This document shows positions 57,340-64,000 of a stretch of DNA of 64,000 nt, piece after piece. The stretch covers positions 64,597,147-64,661,146 of the forward strand of contig NC_045446.1 of assembly GCF_002776525.5 (NCBI RefSeq). The letters are read 5' to 3'. Under the pieces are notes generated by a model, which saw only the letters and a program-made list of their open reading frames with translations, was not told the DNA's origin and ran no database searches. This DNA is from Piliocolobus tephrosceles (taxonomy: Eukaryota; Chordata; Mammalia; Primates; Cercopithecidae). Numbering within the stretch: position 1 is the stretch's first letter; each line of letters opens with the position of its first letter. Position numbers and translations under genes: made by a program.

Positions 57340-57825
57340 AGGTAAGATTCCATTTTATTCTTTGAAGGTTCTTCCCTTTTCCCTTTATTGCAGAAAGAAC
57401 CCAGGTCTCTTGAGAATAAAAAAGCACCACATCGTATGACCTTCACCTGTGCCATTCAGGGATTTGATTTCCACAAAATTGAGGGAACTAGAGCCCAGAA
57501 TTGCTCAGTTAGACACAGTATTGAGGAAGTAACAATAGAGAAATGACAATCTATGACATCTGAATTTCTCTAAGCTGAGACACTGCTGTCAATAGTAGTG
57601 CTAATGTTTTATATAGCATGTGTTGCTTTTCAGTGTTGTCACATCTAGATATAAATAAAACAGGATACATATGAAAACAGTGGCTCAGAGCTCATGGTAT
57701 GTCCTTAGTTTCATGATCAGTGAATGATACGCCAGGTCTAAAATCTGGGTTTCAGTAGGTGACTCAAGTCAGGCTTCGTGCTTCCCAAGGCAGGAGAATC
57801 CCCGCTGTTATAATACGAGTACCCT
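57340..57825 (-). other. LIPT2: LIPT2 3' untranslated region (predicted)
   Basis: Follows the LIPT2 stop on the minus strand. Two AATAAA signals lie at 57384-57389 and 57354-57359. Either would end the transcript about 20 bases further on. No repeat is obvious inside. Confidence 0.55.
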
Positions 57826-59404
57826 TCAGTTGGGGCTGTCCTCTGAGATTAGTGTGCACTTGTAGATCTCCTTAAAGGCCACAAGGAAAGGTGGCATTAC
57901 TTCATCCACGGTGACGTGCCTCTGGAGCTCCTTACTCAAGGAAGTGACGCCTGTCCCAACCAGTCCACAGGGCACAATGTGCTCAAACCACGTGAGGTCC
58001 GTAGAGCAGTTGAGAGCCAGGCCGTGGGATGTGATGTGCCTTCCACAGCGGACTCCTGCAAGGCAAGTCAAAGCGTCTTAGAGTAGATACCCTCCACTCT
58101 CCGGGCTTCAGGGTCCCTCTCAGGGCGATGAGAGAACTGGACTAGATCACTGGTTTTCAAATTTTGTTTCTGGAGAAACAAGGGATTGTGCACAGATGGG
58201 AAAAGAAAACAAATGAAAGGAAGGGGTGCGTGGCTTCAAGGCAGCTGCACTCATCATGAGGATTCCAGGAAATGTCTTTTAACAGATTCCAATACTTAAA
58301 AAAAAAAAAAAAAGTTTGGGGACGGGCGCAGTGGCTAACGCCTGTAATCCCAGCACTTTGGGAGGCCGAGGCGCGCGGGTCACGAGGTCATGAGATCGAG
58401 ACCATCCTGGCCAATACAGTGAAACCCCATCTCTACTAAAAATACAAAAAATTAGCCGGGCTGGTGGTGGGCGCCTGCAGTCCCAGTTACTCGGGAGACT
58501 GATGCAGGAGAATGGCGTGAACCCGGGAGGCGGAGCTTGCAGTGAGCCGAGGTTGCGTCACTGCACTCCAGCCTGGGAGACACAGCGAGACTCCGTCTTA
58601 AAAAAAAAAAAAGAGTTTGAAAATTAGCACCCTTATTGCCATGACATTGTGATTCGCAGGAAGTAAACTGGCAATCCACTTCTGTCTCTCCATTAACAGA
58701 AATGCATGTTGGACTGGATAATGTAACGTGCCTTCTGCTTCTGAATATATGGTATCCGGGAAAGGGCTTAAAAACTCAAACACAGCGGGTAGCTTTGATT
58801 CAAGGCCCGCGCTAGATACGCCCCCTCCCGACCCGAGTTCTACCCTCACTTCCATTGGTCCAGCCCAGTCAGACCCCGCCCCCAGGCCTCAAGCTCCGTC
58901 CCCGGCTCTCAGGTCCCGCCCTGTGCCACGGCGCTCACCGATCGCGCAGATCTTGCGATCGTCCAGCCAGACGCCGGTGTAGGGCGGGGACCGCGCGCGG
59001 GCCCCCTGCAGGCCCTGGAGCTCGCACAGGCGCACTGCGCACGCCTCCAGCGCCGCTACGTGCATGCGCAAGCGCAGACCGAGACGCCGCAGGTCGAGTA
59101 CCGGGTGGCAAAGCAGCTGGCCCGGGCCGTGGAAGGTGGCCAGGCCACCGCGGCCTGTGACGCGCACCTCGGCGCCCAAGGCCCGTAGCCGCGCAGTTTC
59201 CTCGGGCGTCAGGCCGCCGCGCAGCCCGGCCGTGTACACGGGCCCCGCGGGCTCGCAGAGCAGGAGCGCGCCCGCCTCAGTCCCCGACGGGGCTTCAGTG
59301 CCTGGCTCGGCCTGCAGCCGCCGCAGCCAGCGGTCCTGCAGCCCCAGCAGCTCGGCGTACGGCACCCGACCCAGGCGCACGAGCCGAACGGCGGGTTGCC
59401 GCAT
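57826..59404 (-). CDS. LIPT2: Octanoyl-[ACP]:protein N-octanoyltransferase LIPT2, mitochondrial
   Basis: Two coding exons, 59404-58939 and 58055-57826, join to 231 codons, the known length of human LIPT2. LIPT2 is the LipB homologue. It transfers octanoate from mitochondrial acyl carrier protein to a lysine of the glycine-cleavage H protein, and LIAS then adds sulphur to make lipoate. The Arg-rich N-terminus (MRQPAVRLVRLGR) suits mitochondrial import. The BPL/LPL catalytic fold shows GRGGLATFHGPGQL (84-97), RKICAIG with Lys151 (150-156), HGLALN (166-171) and the acyl-thioester Cys185 in VPCGLVG. The donor is GATCG then GTGAGC; the acceptor is 'ccttgcag'; Gly156 is split across the junction. 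I chose the ATG at 59404 (A at -3); an in-frame GTG nine bases upstream is not needed. The last codons read LISEDSPN. Confidence 0.97.
58056..58938 (-). other. LIPT2: LIPT2 intron
   Basis: A GT-AG intron of 883 bases between the coding exons. It holds a forward Alu (58320-58612), antisense to the gene, and the lower edge of the CpG island. Confidence 0.93.
58320..58612 (+). mobile_element. Alu (AluY/S-like) in LIPT2 intron
   Basis: Low-divergence full-length Alu ('gggcgcagtggctaacgcc'), CpG-rich, with a 12-A tail, preceded by a 16-A run at about 58299-58314. Confidence 0.94.
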
Positions 59405-59500
59405 CGTGCCCACCGCTGCGTCCGCGGGACCCCGCCCTCTCCCTGGGCCTGGGGGCGTGGTATGAGGGGCGGGGACTCAGGGGCACGCCCCAAGCCCCGG
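58790..59500 (-). promoter_or_regulatory. LIPT2: CpG island and LIPT2 promoter
   Basis: Very CpG-dense from about 58800 to 59500, covering exon 1 and the sequence upstream of the ATG. GC-boxes occur at about 59460-59475 ('gaggggcggggactc'). No TATA box is visible upstream of 59404. Such islands often fire in both directions. Confidence 0.85.
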
Positions 59501-59564
59501 CTCCCAGGTGCGTGTTAAAAGCTGGAGGGGGGATGTGTGATACCAGGACCCAGCGCAGGCCGGC

Positions 59565-59930
59565 CTCCTTCGTTCATTCAACAACCAGTATTTAGTGCCT
59601 ACTGTGTTCTGCAGGCTCTGCCCTAGGCGCTTGATACAGCGGTGCGTAGCGTATGAGAAAGCTCTGTCCTGGTAAGCTTACATTCTTACAGCAGACAATA
59701 AGTATTTAAGTATTAAGTAAATAAAGTTATTTCACGTATAAGGTGTTAAGTGCTATGAAAAGAAAAATAAAACAGGGTAACGTGGTGTGTCCTGGGTTGA
59801 GCCCCTGGGGGTCGCAAGAGGGAGATTAGCTTGCCTACAAGGTTGTTGGTGGGGATAGGGAGAACTTAAAAGATCAGCACCTGGAAGAAAGTGAAGGAAG
59901 GAGGAATTTGTAGGCAGAGCGAGAAGTTGG
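59565..59930 (+). repeat. L2 LINE 3' end
   Basis: Text 'cgttcattcaacaaccagta', then 'cttacattcttacagcagac' and 'gaaaagaaaaataaaacagg' follows the L2 tail. Confidence 0.8.
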
Positions 59931-60330
59931 CCTGCAAAATGGTTTCAGCAGAGGCCTTTACCAATCTCAAGGGATGCTTGGAGCCTAGGATGACCCTTCA
60001 GAGTAGTTCCACGTTAAAGCAAGGGGGCCAGAAACTCATATCCTTGCATTGACCAGTCATGGATACAGGCTACACCTGGAGAGGTGCTGTGATTTTTTTT
60101 TTTTTTTTTGGCAAGACTGCTTCCCTTGATGGAGGGGGGCCCCCAGAGAAGGACTCAGTTGTGAATCATCAGCAACCAACTCCAGAAGCTGAGGGAATGA
60201 CTGTCTAGGCCCTGAGGGGGTGTCTGGACCATAACATCAGCTATGTTGCAGTTAGAATATCATTTAAACAAGTCTGAATTCAATGAACTTTTACTAAAGA
60301 CTTTTTCAGACACCATAGGTGTCTGAAAAA
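59930..60330. other. Intergenic, unique
   Basis: No gene or named repeat; a T run at about 60092-60108. Confidence 0.5.
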
Positions 60331-60685
60331 CATTTCATAAACATAGACATAAAGATCCTAAGCAAATATTAGCAAATCAAATCCAGCAATTTATAAAAGG
60401 ATTAATAGATCATGGTGAAGTAGGGTTTATCCCAGGAATGCAAGGTTGGTTTTGCATTCTGAAATCAAACAATGTAATTTACCTTAAAAGAGAAAAGGCT
60501 TCATTGGAAGAAATAATAAAACAAAAACTTTTTTAAATAAAAGCTATGATTATGTTCAATACATACAGATAAATCTGTTGGCAAAAATAAACACCTCTTC
60601 TGACCAAAATACTCAACAAACTAGGAATAGAAGAGAAATTTTCCAGTCTGATGAAGGGTTCAAATTATCAGGGTTTGGACAAGAG
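60330..60685 (+). mobile_element. L1 (LINE-1) ORF2 fragment
   Basis: Text 'caaatccagcaatttataaa', then 'tttatcccaggaatgcaagg' and 'ctcaacaaactaggaataga' is plus-sense L1 ORF2, heavily mutated. Confidence 0.85.
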
Positions 60686-60689
60686 AAAT

Positions 60690-62081
60690 CACTTATGTAT
60701 TTTTTTAATCAAATGTTTTATTTGAGAAAATTGGAGACTCATATGCAGTTGTAAGCAATAATATGGACAGATTATGTGTATCCTTTACCCAGCTTCCCCC
60801 AATGGAAACACCTTGCAAAACTGTAGTACAATATCACAGCCAGGATACTGACATTGATACAGTCAAGATGCAGAATATTTTCATCACCACAAGGATCCCT
60901 CATGTTGCTCTTTGTAGTTACACTGCTTGTAATTCCTGGCAAACGTCTGTGTTGTATAGATGGATGGAATCATATAGTATGCAACCTTTTAGAATTTTTT
61001 TTTCACTCAGCATAATTCTCTGGAGACTTATCCAAGTTGTTGCATGTATCAATAGTTCATTTCTTTTTATTGATGAGTAGTAGTCCATAGTATGAATGTA
61101 CCGCAGTTTAGCCATTCACTCACTGAAGAGCACCTGGGTTGTTTCCAGTTTTTAGACATTCTGAGTAAAGGTACTGTAGACATTTGTGTACAGGTTTTTG
61201 TGTGAATGTAAGTTTTCACTTCTCCAGAATAAATGTCCAGGAGTGCAGTTGCTGGGTTGCATGGTAGTTACATGTTTCCTTTTTAAAGAAATTATCAAAA
61301 TGCTTTCCAGAGTGGCTATACCATTCTACATACCCACGACCAGTGTATGAATGATCCAGTTTCTCTGCATCCTCATGAGCATTAGCTTTTATTTTAGCCA
61401 TTCTAATAGGTGTGTGGTGGTGTCTTGTGGTTTTAATTTGTATTTTCCTATTGACTAATGATGTAAGATATCTTTTCATGTGCTTATTTACCACGTGTGT
61501 ATTCCCTTCAGTGAAATGTCTGTTCATGTCTTTTGCCCATTTTCTGATTAATTGTTTTTTGTACTGTTGAGTTTTTAGATATCTTTATACATTCTAAATA
61601 TTAGCCCTTTGTCGAATATGTGCTTTGTAAATAGTTTCTCACAGTGTATGGCTTGTATTTTCATCCTCTTAACTGTATCCTTTGCAGAGCAAAAGTTTGT
61701 CATTGTGATAAGGTCCAATTTATCCACTTTTCCTTTTATTGATGCTTTTGGTTTAATAACTCTTTGCCCAGCCCTAGATCCTGAAGACCTTCTACTGTCT
61801 TATTTTTTTAAAGTTTTTTTATTTTACATTTAGGTCTATGATACATTTTGAGTTATTTTTGAAAATAGGTGTAAAACTTTGGTTGCTGTTGCTGTTGTTC
61901 TTCTTTTGTTTGTTTGCATATGCATGTTACATTACGCCAACACCATTTGTTCAAAAGGCTATGTTTCCTCCATTGAATTGCTTTTATGCCTTGTCAAAAC
62001 CAGTGGCACATATTTGTGTAATCCTATTTCCAGTTGCTGTATTCTGTTCCATTGATCTATATGTTTATTCCTCTACCAATA
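60690..62081 (-). mobile_element. L1 (LINE-1) antisense, 3' UTR and ORF2
   Basis: Old-L1 antisense text throughout: 'cttccccaatgg'-type start, 'ttcactcagcataattctct', 'gcccattttctgattaattg', 'caaaagtttgtcattgtgat', 'ccattgatctatatgtttat'. It is interrupted at 62080-62081 (TA) by the Tigger element. Confidence 0.88.
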
Positions 62082-64000
62082 CAGGTTGAGCATCCATAAT
62101 CTAAAAATCTGAAATCTGAAATGCTCCAAAATCCTAAACTTTTTGAGTACTGACATTACACCACCAGTGGAAAATTTCATACCTGAACTTACTTGAGTTG
62201 CAGTCAAAACACAGGTGCACAACACACAGTTCATGCAACATCCCCAAGGGGAAAAGACCCTCCCAGCTCTTTTCTGCTGCAATTTTTCTGCTCACACCTG
62301 GATTTCCCCATGCATTCCCACAAAGGGTAATTAAATGGCCTGTGTGCAGGCTGGACACACCAACAACATGTTTCCCAAAATGCCCCACATGGAGCCAAGA
62401 TCTATGTGCATTGCTCACTGCATTTTTTTGCTTATTCTCTGCTGTGTGGTGTAAATATATTGTTGAAAATGTCAAAAAGATCTGAAGATACCCCTGTGAA
62501 TATCAGTGATAAGAAAAAGAGGAAGCATTTATGTTTATCTATAGCACAGAAAGTCAAGTTGTTGGAGAAACTGGACAGTGGTGTAAGTGTGAAACATCTT
62601 ACAGAAGAGTATGGTGTTGGAATGACCACCATATATGACCTGAAGAAACAGAAGGATAAACTATTGAAGTTTTATGCTGAAAGTGATGAGCAGATACTAT
62701 TGAAAAATAGAAAAACACTTCATAAAGCTAAAAATGAAGATCTTGATCGTGTATTGAAAGAGTGGATCCGTCAGCGTCGCAGTGAACATATGCCACTTAA
62801 TGGTGTGCTGATCATGAAACAAGCAAAGATCTATCACAATGAACTAAAAATTGAGGGGAACTGTGAATATTCAACAGGCTGGTTGCAGAAATTTAAGAAA
62901 AGACATGGCATTAAATTTTTAAAGATTTGTGGCAATAAAGCATCTGCTGGTCATGAAGCAGCAGAGAAGTTTACTGGCAAGTTCAGTAATGATGAACAAG
63001 ATGGTAACTTGGAAGAATTCTGTATGTCAAGTGAGAAAAAAATAATGTCTGACCTCCTTACGTATACAAAAAATATACATCCAGAGACTGTCAGTAAGCT
63101 GGAAGAAGAGGATATCAAAGATGTTTTTAACAGTAATAATGAGGCTCCAGTTGTTCATTCATTGTCCAATGGTGAAGTAACAAAAATGGTTCTGAATCAA
63201 GGTGATCAAGATAATGATAATGATGATGATGTTAACACTGCAGAAAAAGTGCCTATAGATGACATGGTAAAAATGTGTGATGGGCTTATTAAAGGACTAG
63301 AGCAGCATGCATTCATAACAGAACAAGAAATCATGTCAGTTTATAAAATCAAGGAGAGACTTCTAAGACAAAAAGCATCATTAATGAGGCAGATGACTCT
63401 GAAAGAAACATTTAAAAAAGCCATCCAGAGGAATGCTTCTTCCTCTCTACAGAACCCACTTCTTGGTCCCTCAGCTGCTTCTGATGCTTCTTCTCACCTA
63501 AAAATAAAATACAGTGTACAGTAACCTTTTAGTCAAAACATAGCATCATACTTGGAAACTGAAAGCCTACTGTTATTTGTTATTGTTGCTTAACAACTGA
63601 TATAGATATTCTCGTGACACTACTGTGCTGGCTCACTTAACCTGAATACACTATTTTTTTCATTGTATTACTGGTATGTCATATTTTTTACTGTTAAGTA
63701 CTTATGTGTGAATAAGTGTTAGAAAATGATTGCTTATTGGTAGCGTATAAATTCAGAATCAGGAATGATGGTGATGCCAAACAATCACAGATCATCCACA
63801 TGGGTGGTGGAGATGTTAACACCTTTGTTTTCTGATGGTTCAGTGTATCCACACTTTGTTTCATGCCAAAATTATTTAAATTATTGTATAAAATTACCTT
63901 CAGGCTATGTGTATAAAGTGTATATGAAACATAAATGAACTTTGTGTTTAAACTTGGATCTTGTCCTCAAGGTATCTCATTGTGCATGTATAAATATTTC
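62082..64000 (+). mobile_element. Tigger7-like DNA transposon (pogo/Tc1-mariner), runs off window
   Basis: Begins CAGGTTGAGCATCC directly after a TA in the old L1, the TA target expected of this superfamily. The next ~50 bases ('atctgaaatctgaaatgctc') are Tigger7-type terminal sequence. The internal part carries a transposase-derived frame (62469-63524). The sequence after it ('ttaccttcaggctatgtgta', 'tgaaacataaatgaactttg') follows the 3' half of the same family. The right terminal repeat lies beyond 64000. The subfamily name is from memory. Confidence 0.88.
62469..63524 (+). CDS. Tigger transposase-derived ORF, DNA-binding part only, 351 aa
   Basis: Open from ATG 62469 to TAA 63522-63524. 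The frame is open from 62406, but the Met at 62469 starts MSKRSEDTPVN, the natural start for this family. Domains: a basic nuclear-localisation-like KKKRKH (15-20); a psq-type HTH at about 22-68 (SIAQKVKLLEKL, then GVGMTTIYDLKK); and a CENP-B/Tc5-type HTH at about 80-150, ending CEYSTGWLQKFKKRHGIKFL. After residue ~172 the frame goes straight to an acidic tail (DQDNDNDDDVNTAE at ~246-259) and a C-terminal segment with LTYTKNI and IKERLLRQK. No DDE/D catalytic motifs are present, so I infer an internal in-frame deletion of the nuclease core. It cannot be an active transposase. It may be a fossil open by chance, or a domesticated DNA-binding protein. I know of no named gene here. Confidence 0.6.
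   Translation: MSKRSEDTPVNISDKKKRKHLCLSIAQKVKLLEKLDSGVSVKHLTEEYGVGMTTIYDLKKQKDKLLKFYAESDEQILLKNRKTLHKAKNEDLDRVLKEWIRQRRSEHMPLNGVLIMKQAKIYHNELKIEGNCEYSTGWLQKFKKRHGIKFLKICGNKASAGHEAAEKFTGKFSNDEQDGNLEEFCMSSEKKIMSDLLTYTKNIHPETVSKLEEEDIKDVFNSNNEAPVVHSLSNGEVTKMVLNQGDQDNDNDDDVNTAEKVPIDDMVKMCDGLIKGLEQHAFITEQEIMSVYKIKERLLRQKASLMRQMTLKETFKKAIQRNASSSLQNPLLGPSAASDASSHLKIKYSVQ

Noticed and set aside
59405..59413. Upstream in-frame GTG extension of LIPT2 by three codons
   Set aside because: The ATG at 59404 gives the known 231-aa protein and has A at -3.
59064..59465. 133-codon plus-strand frame antisense to LIPT2 exon 1
   Set aside because: Shadow of the GC-rich LIPT2 coding exon on the other strand.
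62406..62468. 21-codon N-terminal extension of the Tigger ORF
   Set aside because: In frame, but MHCSLHFFAYSLL is unlike Tigger N-termini; the Met at 62469 begins the familiar sequence.
62469..63524. Active transposase
   Set aside because: No DDE/D catalytic residues are present between the CENP-B-type HTH and the acidic C-terminus.
1..64000. CRISPR arrays, operons, tRNA/rRNA genes, prophage-like modules
   Set aside because: None found. The window is mammalian. Tandem repeats seen are microsatellites, Alu tails or short duplications.

Overview
This is primate nuclear DNA, almost certainly human chromosome 11q13.4. It has dense Alu, L1, L2 and MIR content, solo MaLR LTRs, two CpG islands and two recognisable intron-containing genes, both on the minus strand. 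The protein of the first gene is KCNE3 (103 aa). The spliced protein of the second is LIPT2 (231 aa). The chromosomal placement is recalled knowledge of that gene pair; everything else is read from the sequence.

Layout. 1-2000 is an old L1 broken up by Alus and a solo MST-type LTR. About 2440-2760 holds a minus-strand homeodomain relic. 3-20 kb is intergenic, with MIR, L2, Alu, an MLT1-like fragment and a second MST-type LTR. 20.5-33.6 kb is the KCNE3 transcription unit on the minus strand: a long 3' UTR with an inverted Alu pair, one coding exon (23533-23884), a non-coding exon (28193-28337) and a CpG-island promoter (about 33.15-33.95 kb). 34-57 kb is intergenic repeat-rich DNA. It carries processed pseudogenes of cytochrome c (48388-48690 plus 3' UTR) and of RSL24D1 (51773-52247, minus), a Tigger transposase relic, a long polypyrimidine tract and an MLT1 LTR. 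57.3-59.5 kb is LIPT2 (two coding exons, minus) with its CpG-island promoter. 60.3-64 kb is old L1 sequence into which a Tigger7-like DNA transposon inserted at 62082; it runs off the right edge.

How the genes work. KCNE3 is a single-pass beta subunit that changes the gating of voltage-gated potassium channels such as KCNQ1. LIPT2 moves octanoyl groups from mitochondrial ACP to lipoate-dependent proteins, the first step of lipoate synthesis. They are neighbours, not a pathway.

The observations most worth following up are: an open 351-codon frame in the Tigger7-like element that keeps both DNA-binding HTH domains but shows no catalytic core; a homeodomain relic; an LTR flanked by 67-bp direct repeats instead of a 5-bp target duplication; and an inverted Alu pair inside the KCNE3 3' UTR. 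I found no CRISPR array, operon, tRNA or rRNA, and no evidence of a new multi-gene system.
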